Shown: one piece after another, positions 50,631 to 59,699 of the stretch
Layout: every line of letters starts with the position of its first letter
How positions within the stretch are numbered: position 1 is the stretch's first letter
Assembly (NCBI GenBank): GCA_030604905.1
Contig: JAUVVA010000007.1
Coordinates: forward strand, 1 to 62,753
Length of the DNA stretch: 62,753 bases
Source: Verrucomicrobiota bacterium
Lineage (GTDB): Bacteria; Verrucomicrobiota; Verrucomicrobiia; Opitutales; Opitutaceae
Reading direction: 5' to 3'
Translations under genes and position numbers: made by a program
The notes under the pieces: model-generated
Databases searched by the model: none
What the model saw: only the letters and a program-made list of their open reading frames with translations
Told to the model about the DNA's origin: nothing

Positions 50631-50942
50631 ATGAGCCCGGAAGACTTTTTTGCCTTGGACGAAGCGGCGGCGGCGAAGCACGGCGAGGCCTTGCTCGCGC
50701 TCTGGTGCGAGGCGCGCGGCGACTGGGACCGCGCGCATGCGCTGGCGCAGCACGTCGGCGACCACGGCGCGGGCGGCGAGGCGCGGGCCGGCTGCTGGGT
50801 GCATGCCTACCTGCACCGCGTGGAGGGCGACGAGGGCAACGCCGGCTACTGGTATGCGCGGGCGAGGAAAAGCGCCCCGGGGCGCGGGACGCGTTTCGAG
50901 AGCGAGCGCCGCGAGATCGCCGCGGCGCTGCTGGGCGGGTAG
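50631..50942 (+). CDS. Conserved small helical protein, function unknown
   Basis: A 103-residue protein from ATG 50631. The sequence is helical and Trp/Ala/His-rich: LLALWCEARGDWDRAHALAQ and CWVHAYLHRVEGDEGNAGYWYARA. It resembles a conserved family of short proteins of unknown function with the W-VHAYLHRxEGD-GNA-YWY pattern. No signal peptide or membrane segment is seen, so it is probably cytoplasmic. It converges on the Gfo/Idh/MocA gene, and a hairpin lies in the 48-bp gap. Confidence 0.75.
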   Translation: MSPEDFFALDEAAAAKHGEALLALWCEARGDWDRAHALAQHVGDHGAGGEARAGCWVHAYLHRVEGDEGNAGYWYARARKSAPGRGTRFESERREIAAALLGG

Positions 50943-50957
50943 GCCGGGGCTCGGGCT

Positions 50958-50980
50958 GGCACCGATCGCTGATCGGTGCC
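50958..50980. repeat. Second copy of the GATCGGTGCC hairpin
   Basis: GGCACCGATC (50958-50967) and GATCGGTGCC (50971-50980) are exact inverted arms with a 3-nt loop. Together with the element at 43589 it forms a small family, and both copies lie between convergent genes. Confidence 0.7.
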
Positions 50981-50990
50981 TTGCGAAGGC

Positions 50991-52070
50991 TCAGGGCGTG
51001 AGGCGGCGGGCGGCGGCCTGGGCGCGGAGGCAAAGCTCGGCGGCCTTGAAGACGTGGCGCTGCGTCATCGCCTTCTCGGTGCGGTTGAGGCTGTCGAGGA
51101 TCAGCTCGCCGAAGAAACGGAAGCCCACCTTGCCCGCCACGTGGATGTGGTGCTCGCCCTGCTCGTCCACCAGGTAGACGTGGTCTCCCGTCTTTTCGCG
51201 GCCGACGTCGACGTATTTGCGCAGCTCGATGTAGCCCTTGGTGCCGAGGATGGTCATGCGGCCGTCGCCCCAGGTGCTGAGGCCCTTGGGCGTGAGCCAG
51301 TCCACGCGGATGTAGTTGGTCGCGCCGTTGTCGCCGATGAGGTTGGCGTCGCCGAAGTCCTCGAGCTCGGGATACTCGGGGTTGGCGTAGTTGCCGACGG
51401 AGGCGTTGACCACGGTGGCGTCGGTCGCGCCGGTGAAGGTGAGAAACTGCTCGAACTGGTGGCTGCCGATGTCGCAGAGGATGCCGCCGTATTGCTCCTT
51501 TTTGAAGAACCAGGCGGGGCGTGAGGGCGCGTTGAGGCGGTGCGGGCCAAAGCCGATCACCTGGACCACTTTTCCGATGGCGCCTTGCTGCACGAGGTCG
51601 GTCGCATACATGGCCGACTCGACGTGGAGGCGCTCGCTGAAGTAGCAGGCGTATTTGCGGCCGGTGCGGGCGACGGCGGCCTTGGCCTGGTCGAGCTGGT
51701 CGAGCGTGGTGAAGGGGGTCTTGTCGGTGAAGTAGTCCTTGCCGGCTTCCATGACCTGGCAGCCAAGCGGGCCGCGGAGGTTGGGGATGGCGGCGGCGGC
51801 GACGAGTTTCACCTCGGCGTCCTCGAGGATCTGGTCGAGCGAGCGGGCGACCTTCGCGCCCGGATAGCGGGCGGCCATGGCCTCGGCCTTGGCGGTGTCG
51901 GCGTCGAAAACCCACTTGAGCACGCCGCCGGCCTCGGTGAGTCCGTTGCACTGGCCGTTGATGTGGCCGTGGTCGAGGTGGGTGGCGGCGAAGATGAATT
52001 CGCCGGGCTTGACCACGGGCTGCGGTTTGCCCTGCGGGGCGTAGTTCATGCCGTCGGATTTTTGGCTCAT
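50991..52070 (-). CDS. Gfo/Idh/MocA-family oxidoreductase
   Basis: A 359-residue NAD(P)-dependent dehydrogenase-type protein. The Rossmann part has an unusual opening (FIFAATHLDHGHINGQCNGL) instead of a Gly-x-Gly-x-x-Gly loop, while the catalytic-type segment DYFTDKTPFTTLDQLDQAK (Lys of the EKP-like motif) and the C-terminal GGILCDIGSHQFEQFL are conserved. Such proteins usually oxidise or reduce sugars or inositols. The loss of the Gly motif leaves NAD binding open to question. No signal peptide is seen, and there is no carbohydrate operon around it. Confidence 0.85.
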   Translation of the reverse strand: MSQKSDGMNYAPQGKPQPVVKPGEFIFAATHLDHGHINGQCNGLTEAGGVLKWVFDADTAKAEAMAARYPGAKVARSLDQILEDAEVKLVAAAAIPNLRGPLGCQVMEAGKDYFTDKTPFTTLDQLDQAKAAVARTGRKYACYFSERLHVESAMYATDLVQQGAIGKVVQVIGFGPHRLNAPSRPAWFFKKEQYGGILCDIGSHQFEQFLTFTGATDATVVNASVGNYANPEYPELEDFGDANLIGDNGATNYIRVDWLTPKGLSTWGDGRMTILGTKGYIELRKYVDVGREKTGDHVYLVDEQGEHHIHVAGKVGFRFFGELILDSLNRTEKAMTQRHVFKAAELCLRAQAAARRLTP

Positions 52071-52072
52071 GG

Positions 52073-52137
52073 GAAGGGGAGGAGCTGGAGCGAGGAGGGA
52101 GCGGGGAGGAGGGAGCGCGGAGCTTGGAGCGCGGTCG
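52073..52137. repeat. Heptamer-period purine-rich array
   Basis: Units resembling GAGCTGG, AGCGAGG, AGGGAGC, GCGGAGC, TTGGAGC and GCGGTCG follow at 7-bp spacing directly upstream of the Gfo/Idh/MocA start. It is degenerate, and the period is the main evidence. Confidence 0.5.
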
Positions 52138-52258
52138 CGGAGGGGCTAAGGGCGCGAACCTGCAAACAATTGCCGCGGGGCTTTGGCCGCCGGAGCGGGC
52201 CTGACCCCAGGCCCGTCGATTGGTCGCGGGGCGCGCAACAAACCCGCGAGGGCGGCGC

Positions 52259-52280
52259 GCGGGCGTGAGGTCACGCCCGC
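52259..52280. terminator. Hairpin after def, possible terminator
   Basis: GCGGGCGTGA (52259-52268) pairs with TCACGCCCGC (52271-52280). On the plus strand it is followed by TCCTTTGTTT. On the minus strand (the def direction) there is no clear U-run, so its direction is uncertain. Confidence 0.4.
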
Positions 52281-52288
52281 TCCTTTGT

Positions 52289-52849
52289 TTAAGCCGTGCC
52301 TTTGGTCTGCTCGGCGAGGGCCTTGATGGCGCGCTCGAGCGGGCGGCGAGTGGCTTTGTCCATCCGGTCGATGAAGAGCGTGCCGTTGAGGTGGTCGACC
52401 TCGTGCTGGATGCAGCGCCCGAAGAGGCCGTTGCAGACCAGGGTGTGGGGCGTGCCCTGCGCGTCCTGGAAGGTCACCCGGATGAGATCGGGCCGGGCGA
52501 CGTCGCCCCGGATCTCGGGAAAGGAGAGGCAGCCCTCCTCGTAGGTCGTCTTGGCCGAGGGCAGCAGCTCCACCTTCGGGTTGGCGATCACCATGGGCAT
52601 GATGAGCTCAAGTGGAGGCTGGGCGCCGTCGAGCTCCCAAGAGAACTCGCGGTCGGTCTGCCGCAAGTCGATGACGCAAAGCTGCAGCGCGCGGCCGATT
52701 TGCTGGGCGGCGAGCCCGATGCCGTGGGCCGCGTGCATGGTTTCCACCATGTCCGCCGCAAGTTTCGCGAGCGCAGCATCAAAGGAGGTGACGGGCTCCC
52801 CCTTCTGGCGGAGCACGGGGGCGTTGTAGTGAACAATCGCGAGCGACAT
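52289..52849 (-). CDS. def: Peptide deformylase
   Basis: Removes the N-formyl group from new proteins in the cytoplasm. The 186-residue metalloenzyme from ATG 52849 has all three family motifs: GIGLAAQQIG, EGCLSFP (metal-binding Cys) and QHEVDHLNG (two His and the catalytic Glu). It is the standard length. The 84-bp gap to the divergent membrane-protein gene (52934) presumably holds both promoters. Confidence 0.96.
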   Translation of the reverse strand: MSLAIVHYNAPVLRQKGEPVTSFDAALAKLAADMVETMHAAHGIGLAAQQIGRALQLCVIDLRQTDREFSWELDGAQPPLELIMPMVIANPKVELLPSAKTTYEEGCLSFPEIRGDVARPDLIRVTFQDAQGTPHTLVCNGLFGRCIQHEVDHLNGTLFIDRMDKATRRPLERAIKALAEQTKGTA

Positions 52850-52933
52850 GGGTCGGTAGAGGAACGAAAAAGCCGTCAAGCGGGGCGAGCGTGGATTTGC
52901 GCTCCCGCCCCGCAAACCAATACTTCCCGCCGC

Positions 52934-54712
52934 ATGTCTCCCAATCCAGCCGCTCCAGCCACCGCTGCCGCACCTTCCGGTCGCGTCGCGCTTTGGGTGG
53001 GTCTTGCGCTGGGCGTGGCCTTGCTGGTCGCGGCCTGGATGGTGCCGGTGCACCTGCGCTCGGTGGCACCCGCGCTGCTCGCCCGGGCCGGGGCCGACAC
53101 CCCGCGCCTGGCCGATCTCGCGGAGGCGCGGCTCGACTCCGCCCAGCCCGGCGCGGCCGCGCTGCTCCTCGCCGGGGCGCGCGCCGCCGGCTCGCCCTCC
53201 TCCGAGCTGCTCGCGCTGGAGACCGCCCTGCAAAGCTTCGCGCAACGCGAGCCCGTGCTCGTCGTGTGGGGCGGCGAGGACCCCTTTCTGTTGCCGCTCA
53301 CCCGCCAGCCCGCCGCGCGCGCCGCGGCCGAGCGCGGCGAGAGCACGCCGGTGCTGCGCTTTTTCGTGACGGCCGACGCGCGCGCCGCCTTGCGCGGCTT
53401 TCTCGCCAACTCGCGCGTCGCCGCGGTGCGCGATACCCTCGCGCTCGCGGAGCTCAAGGACACCGGCCAGTTCGTGCCGGCCGGCGCCGCGGGCGGGCAG
53501 ACCTACGAGGCGCTCGTGCTCCTCGCCGCGCTTCTCCAGCAGGGCGAGCACCTCGCCCCTGCCTTTTCCCGCGTCTGGCGCGACGAGGCGCGCCTCGCGC
53601 TCTCGCAGGGCGCGCTCGGCGAGCGCATGGAGTCCCTGCTCATCGATCTGCTCGCGCTCGGCCGGCGTCTCGACTGGCGCCAGCTCACCACCCTGGCCGG
53701 CGGCGTGGAGACGCGCGAGGCCTGGGCCGAGCTCGCCCGCCTCTCCCGCGCCGGCGGCGAGTCGTTTACCCTCGTCGCCGCGGCCTCCCTGGCCGACGGA
53801 GCCCGGGCGGGCTCGACCGAGCGCGTGGTCGCCTACCGTCGCCTGCACACCGGCGGCGAGGAGGAGGCCGACGCCGACCTGCGCCTCGCCTTGCTCGAGG
53901 GCCAGGGCGCGCTGCGCCTCTTGCTCGACCGCCAGGTGCCGGTGAACCGCCAGCCCGCGCCGGCCCCGAGTCCGCTCGTGGAGCTCGCGCTCCTGCACGG
54001 CGGCTGGGCGATCGCGCTCCGCTACGCGCTCTGCGCGCTGGGCGCCTACCTGATCTTGCTCGGCATCGACCGCAGCCTGCGCACGCCGCTTCCCGCCGGC
54101 CTGGCGGCACGCGTCGGGGCCGACCCGGGCCACGGCGCGGGCGGGGCCCTGCACGCCCGCTGCGGCGTGCTCGCGCTGATGGCCACCGGCGCCTTTCTCG
54201 TCGTCACCGAGCCCAACCTCGGCCGCGCCGCGCCGCGCATCGAGGGCGTCACCCTCGCCATGCCGGTGCTCGGCAACCTCGCCGATCCCGACTCGCTTCG
54301 TTCCGTCACCCCCACTTTCGCCATGGACCTCCACTCGCTCCTCGCCATCGCGCTTTTCGGCGCGCTGCAACTCACCATGTATATGGTGTGCCTCGCCAAG
54401 ATCCGCTCGATCGACGCGCTCCCGCTGCCGCCCCTCGTCAAACTCCGCCTGATGGAGAACGAGGAGAACCTCTTCGACGGCGGCCTCTACCTCGGCATCG
54501 GCGGCACCGCCGCCGCGCTCGTGTTCCAGGTGCTCGGCCTCGTCGAGCCCAACCTGCTCGCCGCCTACTCGTCGAACCTCCTCGGCATTACCTGCGTGGC
54601 GATCGTGAAGATCCGCCACGTGCGGCCCTACAAGACCAACCTCATCCTCTCGGCGCAGGATCTCGTCGCCGCCGGCGACCCGAGCGTGCCCCGCGCCGCC
54701 GCGACGCGCTGA
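52934..54712 (+). CDS. Large membrane protein of unknown function
   Basis: A 592-residue protein from ATG 52934. One transmembrane helix near residues 18-40 (VALWVGLALGVALLVAAWMV) is followed by a helical Ala/Leu/Arg-rich domain of about 310 residues, probably periplasmic. About five transmembrane segments close the protein (including AIALRYALCALGAYLILL, CGVLALMATGAFLVV, LLAIALFGALQLTMYMVCL and LYLGIGGTAAALVFQVLG). No catalytic motif is visible. The next gene, after a nonamer dyad, also encodes an N-terminal membrane helix protein, so they may cooperate. Not recognised. Confidence 0.72.
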   Translation: MSPNPAAPATAAAPSGRVALWVGLALGVALLVAAWMVPVHLRSVAPALLARAGADTPRLADLAEARLDSAQPGAAALLLAGARAAGSPSSELLALETALQSFAQREPVLVVWGGEDPFLLPLTRQPAARAAAERGESTPVLRFFVTADARAALRGFLANSRVAAVRDTLALAELKDTGQFVPAGAAGGQTYEALVLLAALLQQGEHLAPAFSRVWRDEARLALSQGALGERMESLLIDLLALGRRLDWRQLTTLAGGVETREAWAELARLSRAGGESFTLVAAASLADGARAGSTERVVAYRRLHTGGEEEADADLRLALLEGQGALRLLLDRQVPVNRQPAPAPSPLVELALLHGGWAIALRYALCALGAYLILLGIDRSLRTPLPAGLAARVGADPGHGAGGALHARCGVLALMATGAFLVVTEPNLGRAAPRIEGVTLAMPVLGNLADPDSLRSVTPTFAMDLHSLLAIALFGALQLTMYMVCLAKIRSIDALPLPPLVKLRLMENEENLFDGGLYLGIGGTAAALVFQVLGLVEPNLLAAYSSNLLGITCVAIVKIRHVRPYKTNLILSAQDLVAAGDPSVPRAAATR

Positions 54713-54719
54713 GCAACCT

Positions 54720-54810
54720 CAATCTTTAGCCACAAAATGCACAGAAGGCGCAAAACAACGCACCGCTCCGTTTCTGCGTTTTCTGCGCCTTCTGTGGCCA
54801 AGCTGGATTG
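54720..54810. repeat. Inverted array of 9-bp CACAGAAGG-type repeats
   Basis: The left arm GCCACAAAA, TGCACAGAA, GGCGCAAAA and the right arm, read on the other strand, GGCCACAGA, AGGCGCAGA, AAACGCAGA share a 9-bp period. Flanking CAATC and GATTG extend the dyad. It lies between two membrane-protein genes on the same strand. Confidence 0.7.
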
Positions 54811-54846
54811 GGCGTCCGCGCAATCCCTCCGCCCCCGGTCCCGGTC

Positions 54847-56250
54847 ATGAATCGCACCCTTCTCCTCATTCTCTGCGACTTCTTGTTGCTTACCTTGCTC
54901 GCGCTCACGCGCTGGGAGGACGCCACGCCCGCGCCGCAGACCGGGCGCGCGCCCTCGCCGCTGCCGCCCAGCGCCACCGCGCCGGCCGCCGCCGACGGCA
55001 CCGGCCCGGCCACGCCGCAGCAGGACCTTGTCGCGATCATGCGCCTCTCGCTCGAGGATGAGCAGGCGCGGCGCGACGAGCTCGCGCGCAACCTTGAGCA
55101 GACCGAGGCCGAGCGCCTCGCGGTGGAGCGCGCCCGAGCCGAGCTGGCGGAGAACCTCGCCCGCACCGAGCGCACCGCCGCCGAGCTCGATCAAAATCTC
55201 GCCGCCACGCGTAGCGCCGCCGAGGCCGAGCGGGCGCGCAACGCCCAGCTGGCCCGCGATCTCGCCGCCCGCGAGGCCGAGGCCCGCCGTCGCGAGGACG
55301 AGCTCGCCCGCACCGCCGCCGCCGAGGCCGCCGCGCGCACCCGCGCCGAGGAGCTCGCCGTGCGCGTCGGCGTGGTCGTGCGCGAGAAGGAGATCTTGCA
55401 GGAGCAGACGCAGACCCTGCGCGCCGCCGTCGAGGCCGAGCGCGCCGAGCGGCAGCGGGTGCAGGAGACGACCGTGCAGATCGCGGCCGCCACCGGCCAG
55501 CTCGCGGAGCGCACCAGCGAGCTGGCGCGCGAGTTTCGCGAGTCGCAGCCGATCAACGCCAACACCCTCTTCGAGAGTTTCCTCCAGCGCCGCGTGCGCA
55601 GCCAGTTCGCCGCGCAGCGCTCGACCTTCCTCGGCAACGTGACCCGCAACCCCGAGACGCGCACCGTGCTCGCCAGCGACGGCAAGGACATCGTGGCGAT
55701 CTTGCACGTGGACGACACGCCCTTCGATTGGCGTGCGCAGAGCCAGCCCGATTGGGAGCGCCTCGTGCTCACGCTCAACCGCGGCGCGACCACGATCCAG
55801 CCGCCGCGCCTGCACTTCGCCTCGCTCGATCCGCGCGTCATCTTCGTGCCGGTGAGCGCGGAGGAGGCGCAGCGTCTCGGCGGCGAGCCTTATCTGCTCG
55901 CGCTCGAGCCCTTCCGTTTCCCCGAGGCGGTCTTGATCAGCGCGGGCGGGGCGGGCTACGGCGAGTTGCCCTTCAAGATCGACCCGCGGAACCCCGGTTA
56001 CGTGAAGGTCGACAACCGGCTCGTGCGCCGGCTCTTTGGCGACTTCTCGCCCTCGCGCGGCGACCTCGTGTTGAGCAAAACCGGCGAGCTGCTCGGCATC
56101 ATGGTCAACAACGACACCTGCGCGTTGATCAACAACTTCCTCCCGCAGCGCGCCCTCCCGCTCGGCCCCGATCTGCGCGCCACGCCGACCGGCCCGATCC
56201 TCGATCAGGTGGCGCGTCGCTTCCAGATCCTGCCGCCTGGGGTGCGTTGA
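54847..56250 (+). CDS. Membrane-anchored coiled-coil protein with C-terminal beta domain
   Basis: A 467-residue protein. ATG 54847 precedes a short transmembrane segment ([16 protein letters not shown]); a Pro/Ala/Thr linker follows to about residue 68. Residues 70-230 are a long coiled coil (heptads such as [20 protein letters not shown] and [17 protein letters not shown]). The C-terminal 230 residues are beta-rich ([35 protein letters not shown]), perhaps an S1-protease-like beta-barrel without visible catalytic triad. It could be a periplasmic structural protein. Not recognised. Confidence 0.73.
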   Translation: MNRTLLLILCDFLLLTLLALTRWEDATPAPQTGRAPSPLPPSATAPAAADGTGPATPQQDLVAIMRLSLEDEQARRDELARNLEQTEAERLAVERARAELAENLARTERTAAELDQNLAATRSAAEAERARNAQLARDLAAREAEARRREDELARTAAAEAAARTRAEELAVRVGVVVREKEILQEQTQTLRAAVEAERAERQRVQETTVQIAAATGQLAERTSELAREFRESQPINANTLFESFLQRRVRSQFAAQRSTFLGNVTRNPETRTVLASDGKDIVAILHVDDTPFDWRAQSQPDWERLVLTLNRGATTIQPPRLHFASLDPRVIFVPVSAEEAQRLGGEPYLLALEPFRFPEAVLISAGGAGYGELPFKIDPRNPGYVKVDNRLVRRLFGDFSPSRGDLVLSKTGELLGIMVNNDTCALINNFLPQRALPLGPDLRATPTGPILDQVARRFQILPPGVR

Positions 56251-56323
56251 GCTTCATCGGAAATCCGGGCTTGCAGCGGGCCGGGCGGCTCGTTGCGCTC
56301 TTCCCTTTAACCAATTCCCAACC

Positions 56324-56488
56324 ATGCAAGAACTCGTCACCCTGGAGTGCACCGAAGCCAAGAAAGAGGGCAAACCGACCTCCCGCTACTTGACCTATCG
56401 CAACAAGAAGACCGTCACCGAGCGCATCGAGAAGAAGAAGTATAACCCCTTCCTCAAGCGCCACACGGTTCACAAGGAGATCAAGTAA
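56324..56488 (+). CDS. rpmG: 50S ribosomal protein L33
   Basis: A 54-residue ribosomal protein of the large subunit. The sequence [20 protein letters not shown], followed by [20 protein letters not shown] and ending [12 protein letters not shown], matches the L33 pattern (RYxTxKNKKxxxxRLxLxKYxPxxxKHxxxxE). Only one Cys is present, so it is the zinc-free form. A strong terminator follows 60 bp after the stop. Confidence 0.92.
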   Translation: MQELVTLECTEAKKEGKPTSRYLTYRNKKTVTERIEKKKYNPFLKRHTVHKEIK

Positions 56489-56547
56489 GGTTCCGCCACG
56501 CCACGCCTTTGGCCGTGGCGCGAGTTGGCTCCCTCCGACCCTTTTCG

Positions 56548-56580
56548 CCCGCGCCTCCCTTTGGGGGGCGCGGGTTTTTT
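56548..56580 (+). terminator. Rho-independent terminator after rpmG
   Basis: CCCGCGCCTCCC pairs with GGGGGGCGCGGG (56548-56574) and is followed by six T residues. Confidence 0.85.
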
Positions 56581-56704
56581 ATGGCCGGATCTGGCGCCGG
56601 AGTCTGGCGCAGTCCGAGTGGAATGGTCGCCGCCGAGCTGCGCCGGCCGAGGTCCGGGGGGCGCAGCAGTCCCGGGGGCCGCGCCGCGCGGTCCGCCCAG
56701 CGCC

Positions 56705-56762
56705 TTCGGGCGAGGCTTCGGCGAGACGCCGAAACCAGCCCGCGAGACGCGGGCGCTCCCCG
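56705..56762. repeat. REP-like GC-rich element
   Basis: The stem CCCGCG-aga-CGCGGG and a preceding imperfect stem (CTTCGGGCGAGG, CTTCGGCGAGACGCCG) are followed by GCGCTCCC. The ending resembles the arm of the 1446-1511 element (GCGCTCCC), so the two may belong to one repeat family. Confidence 0.5.
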
Positions 56763-56799
56763 GACCACGGAGGCGTCGGGCTGCGCCGTGATATATCGT

Positions 56800-56830
56800 T
56801 CGAGAGGCTCGATCAAATCGAGCCTCTCGA
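56800..56830. repeat. Perfect 14-bp palindrome after katG
   Basis: TCGAGAGGCTCGAT (56800-56813) and ATCGAGCCTCTCGA (56817-56830) are exact inverted arms with a 3-nt loop, 10 bp beyond the katG stop. No U-run follows on the katG strand, so terminator function is uncertain. Confidence 0.6.
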
Positions 56831-56839
56831 CACGGGCGC

Positions 56840-59230
<2,391 letters not shown>

Positions 59231-59284
59231 CTATCGGGGATTTTCCGTGATTTTGCCGAGGGAGCCGCGCGAGGGCTGCGGGTG

Positions 59285-59699
59285 GGGAGAACGGGAGATT
59301 GTCACCAATCTGGTGACAATCTCCGCCGCGGGAGCGTGGGCGTCGGGGGGGGCCATTCAAACCAAGCCCGCCACTCAAGCGGTCACGGCGCGGGGCGTGG
59401 CGAGGCCGGCGGTGTTTGGTCGCGTGCGCGTGGGGAGAATTGGGGAGATTGTCACCAATCTGGTGACAATCTCCGCTGCGGGCGCGGGGGCGCCGGGGGG
59501 CCATTCAAACCAAGCCTGCCACTCAAGCGGTCACGGCGCAGCAGTGCGTGGCCAGGCCCCGGCGGTGTTTGGTCGAGTGCGCGGGGGAGAATTGTGGAGA
59601 TTGTCACCAATCTGGTGACAATCTCCGCTGCGGGAGCGTGGGCGTCGGGGGGCCATTCAAAACAAGCCCGTCACTCAAGCGGTCACGGCTCAGGGCGTG
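59285..59699. repeat. Three tandem 150-bp units, each with a perfect palindrome
   Basis: Each unit begins with GGAGATTGTCACCA-ATC-TGGTGACAATCTCC (59294-59324, 59444-59474, 59596-59626). It continues through CATTCAAACCAAGCC, CACTCAAGCGGTCACGGC and GGCCGGCGGTGTTTGGT-type sequence. The third unit runs into the last codons of the M16 gene (stop at 59690-59692), and units 1 and 2 hold diverged copies of those codons. The repeats fill most of the gap between the M16 gene and katG (59105-59689); the rest, next to katG, is unremarkable GC-rich DNA. Confidence 0.85.

Noticed and set aside
59285-59699. A CRISPR array or phage attachment site in the tandem palindromic units
   Set aside because: There are only three units of 150 bp with related sequence throughout, no cas genes, and no integrase or tRNA nearby.
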